From Xiphias gladius (taxonomy: Eukaryota; Chordata; Actinopteri; Istiophoriformes; Xiphiidae), in the NCBI RefSeq assembly GCF_016859285.1, contig NC_053420.1:4313001-4377000 (forward strand): DNA of 64,000 nt. The letters are read 5' to 3'. This document shows positions 11,942 to 23,960 of this stretch, piece by piece (the first letter of the stretch is position 1; each line of letters opens with the position of its first letter). The notes below the pieces were generated by a model. It was not told the DNA's origin, made no database searches, and was given only the letters and a program-made list of their open reading frames with translations. The translations under genes were made by a program, and so were the position numbers.

Positions 11942-12384
11942 CGCTTGCTGTTGGCTTGTCCAACACACGCTTACATTTATTGAGGGCAACACGCAAAGAA
12001 ATTACTGGGGCAAACAGACCAGTCATTTGAATTAAAAATAAAAACGGGAAGTGGGAAAAATAAGTGGGGGTGAGCAATATGTTCGTATTGTTTTCCCAAT
12101 ATTTCATTTCCTCTTGTGTTTACCAGTTGCCTCGGCAGAGGTGGTTCATTTTTCCAAGAAGTTTTTCTTTTGTGTCTTCGTCTCATGTTATAAATCATGT
12201 TCGTTTTCACGTGAATGTGATGCTTCCTTTGAACCAAGTAACTGCTTTCGTTGACCTGATTTGAAATAATCCTATATAAACAATTATACTATTTCTATTA
12301 TCTATTATAGTAGCTACTTGTACCAGCTGTGTAACAACAATAAGTAAAAGGAGCAAAACCAAAAAAAAAGAAAAGGAAAAAAAG

Positions 12385-12870
12385 AATATACAGTACTTGC
12401 TTGAACATAATTAACTATAAAAAACTAAGTACATTTGCTCAAGTACTTCACCACGGTTTTGAGTTACTTGCAGTTTACTTAACTATTCCTGTGCTCTGCT
12501 ACACTTCAGAGGGAAGTCTTGTCCTTTTTTACTGCTACAGTTACTCGTCACTTTGCAGACAAGGATTTCCCATCATAATAACATACGATGAGCTTAGAGA
12601 ATATAAGGCATTGCCATAGATTAAACCGCCTGGCAACAACGAAATGCTTCTTACACAGAGATGCATCAGTTTTGACGATCTGGTGATGCAATAAATCAAT
12701 CACATGGGCAATGTTTGTGTAGAGGAGAGTAGTTTTACTTGATACTTTGGGTAGTGCTGATAAAACTTACGTACTTTTACTGAAGCCAAAAAATAATAAT
12801 AATACTAAAAATGAGAAAATGGAATGCAGGACTTTTATTTGTATTGAAGTATCCTGGTGGCTCTTGCTGT
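12385..12870. repeat. Teleost 'tacttttactcaagta' dispersed repeat, copy 2
   Basis: The same repeat as at 6715-6965, longer here. Blocks include 'agtacatttgctcaagtact', 'ctacacttcagagggaa' and 'gaatgcaggacttttatttg'. It is noncoding and probably a MITE-like element. Confidence 0.7.
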
Positions 12871-13179
12871 ACTGGCACTTTTTACCGAGTGCGTGTCCCA
12901 CCGGCTCACGCTGCCCGATGTGCGCTGGGGGACAAGCTGCAAACCTGGCAACCCGCTACGTGAAGCCCAGCGGTACCATTTTCCCGTCTGTTTTCTCTCC
13001 GCTTTTTTCCAGACCCTTCCATCCTGCCGCGTCTCCGTACGGCGCCGCAAAGGGCCCAACTTTTCGACGGTAAGTTGTCAATTTTTTTTACCCCCAGACT
13101 CCACCGTTTCCCCGCCGCTTCAGATTCACCCCCATCCCGTCGCAGAAGAGACCTTACTTATTTGTTTATTCTTTCTTTA

Positions 13180-13372
13180 GCGGTCTGTGGTCGTGTTCCC
13201 AGCGACTTGTAGAGAAGGGGGCATCTGTCAAGTTCCGCGGGGTCAAACGCGAGTTTCGGGTCGAGAGAAGCGTCGGCAGCCGCGACACTCGGACGGACGC
13301 AACGCCGACACGCGCTCCCGATAGTGGCGGACGGCACCGCGGTTCTGGCCGCTGCGACGCACTGCAACCATG
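13180..13372. promoter_or_regulatory. CpG-dense patch, candidate CpG island
   Basis: I count about 28 CG dinucleotides in roughly 190 bp, far denser than the surrounding sequence. It lies about 1.5 kb above the lsm3 start. It could be a promoter for an unannotated divergent transcript or a distal lsm3 element. Open frames crossing it do not resemble any family I know, so I call it only as a composition feature. Confidence 0.45.
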
Positions 13373-13639
13373 TAAACAACTGTTGGCTTGAAGAAAGGAA
13401 ACTGCAACGTTAGCCACGTGAATGAATATGTACAGAGAATTAAACTGTTTTGATTTGTTTTTTAAATTGCGTTTTATCCACGTATGAGGATTTAATAACG
13501 TCTTTCTCCTTATGAGTAGTTTCATGCCTGCGTGTGACCTTACTCGCAGGTCGGAGAGTTGAACAGGACGGCGAGTTAAACTTTCAGGGTTTCGTTTTGT
13601 TTTTGTTTTTTTTTTTTAGTGAAAAACGTTCAACTCAAA

Positions 13640-13880
13640 CTCAGTTTCGATTTGAGCTGAAACAGTTATTCGATCGGTCGGAAGTGTAATCGGCAGCTAA
13701 TTTTGACAGTTGATTAATCGATAAAGCGGTGAAAACATTCCGCAATCTCTCTCCTCCCCGCCGCTGCTTCTCTTCGTCACAAATCATAGTAAACTGAAGA
13801 CCTTTGGGCTCTGAACTTTCTTTATTTTTATTTTTTAGACAAAACGGGATTTGAAGACGTCACCTTGGGCCAATTTTAAT
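13640..13880 (+). repeat. Teleost dispersed repeat, degraded copy 2
   Basis: Shares 'gatttgaagacgtcaccttg' and 'gttgattaatcgataaa' blocks with the copy at 10145-10385, in a rearranged and more diverged form. Confidence 0.5.
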
Positions 13881-14183
13881 ACACGATTCTTGTCACATCT
13901 GTGAAGTCTGCTCAAACTAAGGTGGATTTTTTCCTTTTTTCTTTTTGAATGATTAACACATACAAACCAACTTCTGTTTGAACTGCAACGTACGTTTGTG
14001 CTCCGCTATTTGTACACGTTAGTGTCCGTCCCTCGTCCAACGACTTAATCACTTGTCTCTGCCGACAATAAAGAATCAAGTGCATTTCCATAGTTTACAT
14101 TCATTCACTGTTTTCTGTAGGCGTCTGATTCTACTTTGTGTTTCTTTGTTTTTCTGTATATATTAAACATGTGTATGAATGTA

Positions 14184-14186
<3 letters not shown>

Positions 14187-14236
<50 letters not shown>
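14187..14236. repeat. (GT)n microsatellite
   Basis: Uninterrupted GT tract of about 25 units, read directly. Confidence 0.96.
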
Positions 14237-14238
<2 letters not shown>

Positions 14239-16169
14239 CAAGCGCCTCCTCTCCCACTCCAGCCCAGTGCTCCATACTGGGTGTGTGCGCAGGCAGAGGA
14301 GGCAGAGCAGAGCAGAGCAGTGGAGTTGCCCATTCCGCCCTCGGCTGCAGCGTGGCTCTGTGGTGGAAGAGATCCCTGCTACAGAACCGTGCTCGCGAAA
14401 AGACGCCACCGGACCCCTGATAAAGTCAAAAATGAGCAGTGCTCGCGGTCGCCCCGTTGATATTTTCACATGCTGAGCCCGGCGGACGCTAGGTTTGCAC
14501 GTGTATTTGTGTCCAAACAAAAAAAAAAAAAAAAAACGTTTCATGCAGGCACTTCCGTTTGCATGCCTGTTCTGCAGCCGCAAGCGGCGTACAGAATGTC
14601 ACGCTTTAAAACGGCATCAGCGGGGCAGTCGCCGCCACCATTACACGAGGGGGGTGGTGGCCTAGATGCGGTAGATGGGGCAATAATAGTAGCACATCTT
14701 CTTTGCCTCCCTTCACCCTTCTCTCTCTCTCTCTCTGCTCCATCATCACATCCTGCAGGGTCCAGCGCGGGAGAGACCGGCCACTAGATGGCGCCCAACA
14801 GCAGGGAGGCAGAAGTTGAGGTCACCGGTCCGACTGAGCGAAACCCGTTTGTCAGTCGTTCGCTGTAATAAACTTTAAAATAATTGCCGAGAGGTTATTG
14901 TGAGCTCATGTTTAAAGTCTGGTCCTAGTGATTAGAGACGGGATCACTTTGCACCGCTACAACATGACGTACGATTTTACAACTACTGTCACACATCTGA
15001 TGCATTACATGCGTGTTTTTTTTTTCTCTTGTTGTAAGACATACTGAGCAACACCCACATGAACGTGTGAAGATCATGCAGGTGCCACAGATGATGCGAA
15101 TTGACGTCCGATGACGTGTTTGAACTTTGTATGATCAAATCTTGTCTTGACTGATGTTTCATTGAGTGTAAGCTTCAGTGAAAACAGTAAATTTACTCAT
15201 AATTATGAGATTTTTTACTTTTTAAAGACTCGACCAAACGTTGTCAAAAATTCTCACTGGAATTTTGACCTCAGATTAAAAGTCTTTGTTTTAGCAGAAC
15301 GTCGTCTCATATTGTCTGATTTTGACGCCGACAGACTAATAAAGTCACATTGCACCATTGTGTCTAAATAACATGTTGTCTGTTGAACTCTTCTGAATCT
15401 TTCAGTGTGCGTGACTGATGATCAAGTACCTGAAATCCAAATGCCAGAGGGACAGGGTCTCTGCTAAGGAAGGCCGAACAGCTCCCACGAGGGTTAAACC
15501 CCGTGACCTTTTCTCAGGGCAACGGCGTGAGGAGCCAACCGTCGCTGTGTGTCGCCAGGTAAACGTAGAGAAATTAACCACTGTTCCTGTGGGACGTAGA
15601 ATCAAAGCGAGACGCGGCCCGGTCACGTCCGGCGCTGTGGCGGCGCTATCGACAAGAGGAATCCGACTCTTCAGCTGTACGTGAAAAGCTACGCCCCGTC
15701 GGTCTCTCGCGTCAGCCTGTAGACCCGGTTGACGGTACAACCATCTTGACCTGGTCGTGGTTGGTGGTGGTCGTTTGACCAGTCTAGTCTGCTGACGTTA
15801 ACGAGGACTCCGCTCCATTTGTGTGTCCTCGTGAGCCTTGACAACAGGACGGTGAACCAGCGTGCACTGCGCCAGGGGCCGGCTTCACGAAGGTCAAGAC
15901 CAACTTATTTCAAATCTAAAACTGAAGCCGCCTTCACCCCGGGCCCGTGTAGGACAAAGAGCCCCGTTTCCACGGTAACAGTGGTCAGCGGGTGTTACTG
16001 GCTGTTACCATGGAAACATGGCTGTTAGTTCTAAGTTCGGTGAAAAAGAGGGAAACAGGTTTTCTTAGAGACTGTTAACTGTTGTGACAATTTTTATCAA
16101 GATTTTTTTTTTTAATTCTTCTAGAGGATAGAGAGCGCTTCTGCTGGAGGGACTGGACCCGAGTCCTGG

Positions 16170-16275
16170 TCTGGACCTGCTCTACGTGAAAAGTGCCCTG
16201 AGAAAACCCCTGTTATGATTTTGCGCTATGTAAATAACATTTAATCGACTTGAATTGACTTGAATTGAGTGACGG
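16170..16275 (+). repeat. Retroposon-like 3' tail fragment
   Basis: Blocks 'tggtctggacctgctctacg', 'gtgccctgagaaaacccc' and 'gattttgcgctatgtaaata', with a trailing 'ttgaattgacttgaattga' simple repeat, match a very common fish repeat that ends in short tandem units like LINE/SINE tails. Confidence 0.65.
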
Positions 16276-18044
16276 TAGATCGATCCGACGTGTTGTTCGG
16301 TTTGAAAAAAGTCCTTTGTTTTAATTTTGTCCTGCTGACGCTGAAGAAGTCAAGTCACTGGACATGCACAGGGCCCGTTTCACAAAAACCGTCAGACTTC
16401 AGATAGACATCTGAACACAAAGATCTTCTAAATCTTCACCATCTTAATTTGCAACGAGTTCTGCGTAAATTTAGACCTTTTCTCGGAACAGATAAAGTGA
16501 AGCTCCCTTCACTCCGGCGGAAAATGTTTGGCTTCTGGAAGAATTCAACAATTTCCATGGGGTTACTGTGGTCTCCAAAAGCTCTTTCACTTCCATTTAT
16601 TAGCACCGCAGTATTTTCGTCTTAGCTATGAGTTACCTTGAGGGTAGGGTGGCTAACTTTTAAAACTGATAATAAGTCTTCATTTTTGTGAACTTGCGTT
16701 GGACTAATCTATGAGCAAAATGAATACAGACCTGTCTAAAAATTTGGCCCCGGGACCCTGAAACTGAAGCAGCTAAATAATGTTCAGCCATCATTAATTT
16801 CGTCATTTACACCTGTGCTTCTCTTCACTGCGGCATGTCAAGATGCCCTCTCCAAAACAGGCTTCCGGCCGACCAGTTACTGCATGTACGGGTGGCTGGA
16901 GATGAGCGATAAAATGAGGCCGCTGAGATAAAAGCTTTATGATGCGGTATGGGGAAACAGTGTCAAGATTACATATTAAACTGAACAGGAGGACGGAGAA
17001 CTTCATACATGACTGAAACGAAGAACTTTTTGTCAGCCTCGAAACGGCCGACTGACGTGGGAACGAAGCTCTCCCGCCCTGGCGTTTACCTCAGATACCA
17101 AGCCACAAAATGTCTCTATACGTAGCTGAGTGGTGACGTGATATGAGGTGCAATAATTAATTATTATTAAATCAGATGCAAACACTTACATTAAAACTAA
17201 ATAACTGATAAAACATAATTAAACTGGTGATAAAGTAGCTTTCCTTTGATAGTTGCTGTGTCATTTCTGAAGTGTCCTTGCTCTCTATTAGTGAACCTTG
17301 ACCATTTGAGCTGGATCCATCAGAGAGAAAAAAAAAAAATCAATAATAAATAGAGAAGGAGAAAAAAAAAAAAAACCCAGACAAATTTATTACAGAAAGC
17401 AGCAGGGAATAGTTTGCGAGGGCTGATTCACTGCTGCAAACCAGGCAGGTGCAATCTCCTGCCTGACCCACAGCGGGTCAGTGTTGGACCACAAAAAACA
17501 CAGACTCCCTCTTGCCCTTGGTGATTCCAGTGGAAATGAACAGTGCTGGTAATTTTAAGTGGAGAAAAAACAAACTTTTAGTGAGCGCCACCTCCGTCAT
17601 CTGGGTTTTTTAAACTGCTGCACTGCTGTACCCTGAAAACAGACACTTAAATGCCAAACACACAGAATAATTTCACTGGGGGAAATTTTAAAATCAAATA
17701 AATTATCATTTCTTCCTAAATAAAATATCATATTCACATTCGTTTAACAGTCAAAAGTACAGAGCGATTGGAGAGACGTGAAATACGGAGAGGGGGAGAC
17801 GGCATCTGACAGAGGTCAAGGGTCACATTCAAAACAAATAAGTAATCTGCTCATGACTTACTCGATGAAATGTGCACCTTCAAGTGTTTAACTTGTTGTC
17901 TAACCTCACGGAGAACAGCCAACACACTGAAAAGTCCAGTCACTACTACTCTTCCACTTCTCTCTTTCTTTTTTTTTTTTTTTTTTTGTTGAAATAACGG
18001 GCTAATCGGAGGTAAGCGGGAAGAAGCAAGACACACAGGAAGAG

Positions 18045-18440
18045 ATTTTGGGAACTCCCTGCAGGGGGAGAGCCTTAGCGAGGTCCGCTACTGATGTAGG
18101 GCGATAAAGACCTGGCTCGCAGTCTGCGTTCCAGTTCATCCCGGAGGTGTTGGATAGGGTTGAGGTCAGGGCTCTGTGCGGGCCAATCAAGCTCTTCCGC
18201 ACTGACCCGGGAAAGCTATTTCTTCACGGGCCCGGCTTTGGGACGGGGACGTTGTCATGCTGTAACAGGAAGGGACCGTCCCGCAAACAGTTGCCTCAAA
18301 GTTGGAAGCACGCTATAATCCGAAAGACTGTATCGGGAAATGTAACTAAGATTTCCCCTTCGTCGGATCTAAGGCATGAAAAAACAGCCCCAAACCACAG
18401 GCATAGAAAAATATGTGGACAGGGCAACTTTATACCATTG
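18045..18440 (-). pseudogene. Tc1-like transposase relic
   Basis: On the minus strand this encodes the C-terminal half of a Tc1-like DDE transposase, with frameshifts. The clearest stretch reads L-D-W-P-A-Q-S-P-D-L-N-P-I-Q-H-L, then R-D-E-L-E-R-R-L-R-A-R (roughly 18110-18190). In active relatives the N-P-I-E motif supplies the third catalytic acid. Here the codon at 18150-18152 is CAA (Q), so the catalytic glutamate is lost. Upstream, decayed sequence to about 18440 continues the catalytic core. Terminal inverted repeats are not recognised. It is a dead copy that cannot be mobile by itself. Confidence 0.8.
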
Positions 18441-19489
18441 ACCTTACAGTGTGTTTAACATTAATTGAGGCTGAGTGTGTGAACAGGAGAGGAGGGAAGG
18501 GGTCACAGTTATAAGGGGTCCAAACCAGCTGCAGCTGTCCGGGCCCGTCCTCCTGCAAATACAAACACACACACACACACACACACCCTTAATCACTCAC
18601 ATACAGTAGATTCACACCTCGTCACCAGCGCTGCTCATCTGCATTGTTTCACCAAGATTACTCATACTGACGCATTTACTTGAAATAACATCTTCTCCAC
18701 CTGGGAGAGGACAGAGGCAGCTAAAGAAATCTGCCACCAGCTCTGCTGCTCACAGAGACTCGTCCCTCTCTCTCTCTCTGGCTATATTTATATGGACTGT
18801 AATGTTCTAACACTGACCCAGTTAAGACAACTCTCTGCGCGTCTACGCTGCATGTTGTTATCTTGCTGTCGAAGCCATTCTGAATCACTCCGGCTCTCTT
18901 GCATGAAACCACTTGTCAGTGCTTGCGCAGTCAAAATGCCACAGCACAAAGTGAAATACTGTTTACCCGCGCTCTCCGTACGTGTGTGCCCAGTTCAATG
19001 TTGCTGGCTAATAAATTGGACCGTGAAACACTGAACCTCATGTTTTCAGTCTTGTTTTAGTCGTAGTTCAGCAGCGTGACATTTTTCACAGTGCCGCTGG
19101 GAGGTCGAATGAAAGGTTGTCTGGTGAAATGAGATACAACCTTTAAAAAAGGGAAAAAAGAAAGGCACCCATTCTGACAAAATGATTGATGGGATATAAT
19201 TAAATATTATGACTTTTCTCTTTAAAGGACATCAGGTCACTTGGTTCTGCGCCGAGCAACTTCTCATTCTGACGGTGGGAATGATTTAACGTGATGACAA
19301 TAAACCGCGCGCAGCACGCTGATGTTTAGAAACCCGTTCAGTCAAGAGATGAAAGAGGAGGAAAAAAGTGTAAGGACAACAGGTGTCCAGCTTTCCACGG
19401 GCAAAGCCGTGACCATTAGCAGCGTCATAACTTCGATCATAATCTCGATCTCTGCCACTTCAAGTTGGCAACCGTGTGCAGCAGTTACA

Positions 19490-19640
19490 GAAGGTTAGAA
19501 AGAGCGAGGTTGTCGGTTTGACACCCAGACTATGAGGATACATCTGGCCAGGGAAGCGAAACAGAGGCACTGCCCCTTACTTGTCACCAAACCGCGGTGC
19601 CCTTGAGCAACACATCTACTGTAATCCTCGACCCCTTCAG
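19490..19640. repeat. Short-interspersed-repeat-like relic
   Basis: Contains 'gtttgacacccagactatga' and 'cggtgcccttgagcaacaca' blocks resembling fish SINE-type repeats that carry a 'cccttgagcaaggcac' core. It is weakly conserved, and class assignment is tentative. Confidence 0.35.
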
Positions 19641-20999
19641 TGGGGAAGTGGAAATGAACGTCGGAATCGCCGGTTTCGGAGAGTTACAGAAAACTGCCGG
19701 ACACAGCCCTTCCGAATCTGACTCCGACTGGCCAGTATGCAACGCAAGTGGCTATGTTCACCTGCTCGCCTGCATACTGAGCGTGCGCCTGGAGGACTAA
19801 AGCAAACTCTTACTAGGAGGCAGACCAGGGCCGAATCAACTCTGGGCAACACTGATGAATATTTTTCCCCGAGAACTTCCGATCTGGAACAGTGGTAACA
19901 TCACGGTAGGCACTCAGAGAGCTGAAGACGTAAGGATGCTCCAAACCCAGCGCTGGTTGGATCACGTATCAGTGTCCAAAAATCCCCGAACCATGAAGCC
20001 ATGAAGCGCAGACCCCGTTTGACTTGGACCAGAGACGTTTATTGCATGTCATTCTCCATCGCTCTCTCCCCTCATTTCCTGTCAAAAAAAAAAAAACTGA
20101 CTAAAAAACTGAATTTTAAAAATGTACAGGCTTAATCCTCTATATCTCAGTGATATTCAACAATCAGTAATAATCAGTTGCATCAAATCGATCTCAACAT
20201 TCACTAAACTTCTAAACGTCTTCACACACCCTCAAGGCCGTGCGGCAGAGCCTGACGGCAGAGGGTTTCAGTCCGGACAAATGACATAACGTGGTTCGAA
20301 ACATGGCAGCTTCCAATCACAGCATCCTGTTGGCAAGTTCCTCCACATCTAAAAATAAAGAAGCAATGAGCCTGAGTGTTGTGACAACAGCATCTGTCTG
20401 TTGACTGGTGTCATTGTTGCTGCTCAGTCTGGACACAGACTCACAGCCGTACGTCAGTGTGTTCTCCTGCGTCATCGTCTGCTGGAAAACCTCTGATACG
20501 CTGTGGCTGGGCCAAATGTGAAGTCACTGCTTCACCACCGCTAAAGACTATTTACACTTTATTTTTGTATTATTTCTGAATCCAAGTGGTTATCTATGTG
20601 TCTTTCAATTCGTATGAGAACTGTCACTTGAACCTCCAAGCTGTTTTCATAAAAACCAAATACGTGTGTGCTGAAGAAAAACATCATATTATTAACGCTT
20701 ATGGCAGTGTAATATTTACCTCATTATTATTTCAGCATTTCAACCCACAGTCATTCTGGGTTCAGTTTCGGGTTGTTTTATGTGCGACTGTAGCTGTTCC
20801 GGAGCCTGATACGTCAATTTAGTGACGTTATTTCTGGCAAACTCCGGCCCCCCCACCCCCCAAAAAAAAAAAAAAATCCACCCACCAAAGCCCTGAGTGG
20901 ATCGGTCGATGAGCACCAAAATCTCGGATCTTGCAGTCGAATATCCAGGTGTAGTGACCACTGCATTATTAAACTGTTTTAAGGTTCTGTTTAGACTCT

Positions 21000-21260
21000 C
21001 ACAGCACTTGGTTAAGGTTCGGGAAAGGTCCTGTTCTGGTTAAACACAGAAAAAAGTTCACAGTGACTTCAGACACATTGCGTTTACTTACGTTTAACCG
21101 AAACCACCGTCTTTCCCAAACCTTAACCAAAGCACCGTTGCCTAAACCACAGACGGGACACGGGATGCGAACCCTGGTCTGTGGTCTGACAGCCGTGCGC
21201 TTTCCACGGCCACCGTCCGCCTCCTTAACAAATCTAGCACTCCTACAGTTGCCTCCTAAC
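21000..21260. repeat. Fish dispersed repeat with 'ggttaaggtt' and tRNA-like block
   Basis: Blocks 'cacttggttaaggttcggga' and 'cacgggatgcgaaccctggt' match a common fish repeat. The latter, read in reverse, resembles a tRNA B box (GGTTCGCATCC), suggesting a tRNA-derived SINE. Related sequence occurs at 33285-33440 and 63520-63560. Confidence 0.5.
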
Positions 21261-23066
21261 ATTATCCAGCCAGGGATACATTTTCCCCCAAAACATGTTC
21301 GAAGTTCGCAGTTCAGTCGTATGTGAATGTAGTTCGGGGACGGGTTGGGCTGTTGGGTGAGATGTGCTGTATATTCCAATGCGAGCATCTAAAAATACAC
21401 TGTCGAGGAGAGGAAGGGCCGAGAGATGAACGTCGAAAAAGGGAGGAAAGGGTACAGATGAAGAATAATGAATTGCTGAATATGAGTGATGAAAGTGCGT
21501 ACCTGTTAGGTTGGTCTGACCCCAGAATAGCCCTGCAGTCGTTAAAATGTCATTCAGCCCTTCACATTAAGCAGCCACTGACAGTCTGATTTATAGGAAT
21601 TTAATTATGGATGAAGCCAAAGTCAGTGGAGCAGACTGAATTACAGATGATGTGCACATACTAATGTGTATGCACTGGCAGAAACAAGGAAAAATACAAA
21701 GTCACGCGTACCGGTGAGCTCTGTCCGAGCCGCTTGTCTCCCTCAGCGGCTGTTTCTACAGGATCTATTTCAAACACGTGCCGAGGAGGAGCTGAGGGAG
21801 ACGGGGCCTGCAGAGAACTGCGGGCAAAAAAACGCACATGATCCATCAACACGTACTCTTTTTATTTTTCATTTCAGAATGGGAAACAAGCAATAAATAA
21901 CAATGCTCCTTGATAATAAGCATCCCACCAGCGGCACTAAATCATGCAGAGACAAAACGTGAAAAGGGAACCGAATGTGAGCGCAGTGTCCACGATGCCA
22001 TAAAGTCCCATGTAAAGTACAGCATGTTTGACATTTCTGTAAATTTAATTTAATCATAAATGTAGTTATTTGTAATCATTTTTATCAGGTCTTCCTCAAA
22101 GATGTCGGGCCCCATCTGCACTAGTTATTTCAAGTGTCTCATATTCAGATAAAATGCTGATGGGATTTAATATCATTTTATTTACACCTGGCCACCTAGA
22201 CGCAGATCACAAATGTGACTGATCAGTCTTGGTTTTCCCACGCGGTTCTCCTCCGGTCAAGGGAACCTGAAACTGTTTGGTAACTGCCAAGAACCACCCG
22301 AAGAACATTCATCATCCACTTTATCTGTCAACGAACGCAAACACGGATGGATGACTCGTGTGGCGAGAGATTTAACGCTTACTGACCTGGTGCACTATTC
22401 CAACACCGGGGAGATTCTCAGTTTGTACTGTGAGATCATTTGCTGAAGAGCAAATTTTCCGAACTTTTTCCACAGGAGAAATAAGCACTAACGTTTCGCA
22501 CATAGACGCGTTTGTGTGTTAAAGTAATAAATGATGCGTGGAGAGGAGAAGCACAACTGCGGGGTTTGAATGTAAATGTTAAATTATTTAGCCCGGTTAC
22601 TGGATAGCCCACTTTGCAGAACTACAGCCGACGCCGGTATCTGTGCCAGCAGCTCGAGCCCCAATATACATCCTCTGCTCCTCCCACGTGCTGCTCCTCA
22701 GGTTTTAACATTTTAACGTGAAAATGTGATGACCTTCACATTATGGATAGAGAGAAAACAATCGGCTTCATTTGTGGTTTCTTTTGATGTTGGATAGCTA
22801 CTTGATCCCGCCAAGACGCATGAAGTGGCTAAGTGTAATTTAATCATTTAGATTATTGGATTACTTTTCAAGTTAAAACGTAGTCAAAACTCAGTGACAT
22901 TTTGTATAAGGGGACAAATCAAATGAACAGTTCTTTCCTTTTGTTTTTCTCCTGACCACGTTTTACACCATTCATTACCACTAAATATTTCAGCAACCTA
23001 AATGAATTCCCACATGAGTAAGACAGTGTGGTGCCACTGGTCTTTCCTGCACCAGAATAAGTTCTG

Positions 23067-23103
23067 GTTTCTTTGGTAGAACTCGTTGTTCTACCAAAGA
23101 AAC
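23067..23103. repeat. Perfect 16-bp hairpin, 5-nt loop
   Basis: The arm GTTTCTTTGGTAGAAC (23067-23082) is followed by the loop TCGTT and the exact reverse complement (23088-23103). No mismatch occurs in the stem. The stem is shorter than a typical miRNA precursor and no T-rich terminator pattern follows. Confidence 0.95.
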
Positions 23104-23649
23104 GGAGAGGAGGTGAAGATAAAGACGACAAGAGGGGACAATGGTGCATGTAACTGGGAAAGGAATACATGCACCCCCTTTTTACTGGGGGGAAGGAAAG
23201 GAAAGGAAAGGAAAAGGCAAAAGCAGGATGAGGAGAACAGGGGAAAATCTGAGCAGGGAAGTGGAGAGCAGTTTATATTGAAGGCCTGAAGCCAGAGGGA
23301 TGTTACTCACATTTGGGAAAAGAATAAAATCTATGTATAAAACAAAAGCTCTGCCAGAGATCCCTTGATCCCTTGGGATCCCTGATGTAAGTATTTCTGC
23401 ATGTATTTAGATGATGAAATTATCTGTGTGAAAGATGTTGATAAAACTAAGCTTCATTTATGTTCAGGGTTCATTAGTTATTACAGAGGATGTCGTGCTG
23501 CATGAATGGGTCAACAAATTTTGTGACCTTTGCCTCCGACTGAGAGTGACCATGACCGTTATCTTTATCTAATCTTAAAGCGGCTACAATCCATTGTTTC
23601 TATAACAACAATGTTTCAAATCATAACGTACAAATAATGTGACAATGTA

Positions 23650-23960
23650 AAAGGGGTCGGTCACAGTGATGAACGTATCATCTGAATGCAGCTCCGCTCG
23701 GCTTTACGGAGCTTTACAGTGAGTTTCAGCTTGCTGTTTAGCCGTCCGTCCGTAAGAGACCAGCTGTTTATCATAGTGGAGCATTTAGCCGCTAAAAAGC
23801 TAGATATTTCCCTCAGGAGTTGGTGGCGACCAAAAACAGAGCTAAAAGACAGTGAATATCGAACATACGCTCATCAGGTGAACAGAAACGCAGCTCCAGA
23901 TGAATGATGGTGTCGTCCCGCTACTGCCGGACGTGTAAAGACACAACTGTTAGCTAACAA
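23650..23960 (+). repeat. Teleost dispersed repeat
   Basis: Recognised by blocks 'tttcagcttgctgtttagcc', 'gtggagcatttagccgctaa', 'tccctcaggagttggtggcg' and 'caggtgaacagaaacgcagc'. The 73-codon open frame across it is a by-product of the repeat, not a gene. Confidence 0.65.

Larger units (their letters stand above)
11684..13179. other. lsm3 upstream region
   Basis: This is the 5' flank of lsm3, read on the minus strand. The lsm3 transcription start must lie shortly above 11683. No TATA box is seen. A long GT/CA microsatellite lies about 175 bp above the start codon, and a fish dispersed repeat fills 12385-12870. No other exon is supported. Confidence 0.5.
13373..18044. other. Intergenic, no gene recognised
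   Basis: Contains repeat relics (13640-13880, 16170-16275), a GT microsatellite (14187-14236) and poly-A/T runs. A CpG-rich patch near 15590-15680 and an inverted 'gtttccacggtaac' type segment near 15965-16015 are visible. No exon is supported. Confidence 0.5.

Noticed and set aside
11433-12107. 224-codon minus-strand open frame overlapping lsm3 exon 1
   Set aside because: Largely a translation of the GT/CA microsatellite (His-Thr repeats) in a frame different from lsm3 exon 1. Not a gene.
23067-23103. Hairpin considered as a microRNA precursor
   Set aside because: The stem is only 16 bp and fully perfect with a 5-nt loop, too short for a Drosha/Dicer substrate. Flanking bases do not extend the pairing.
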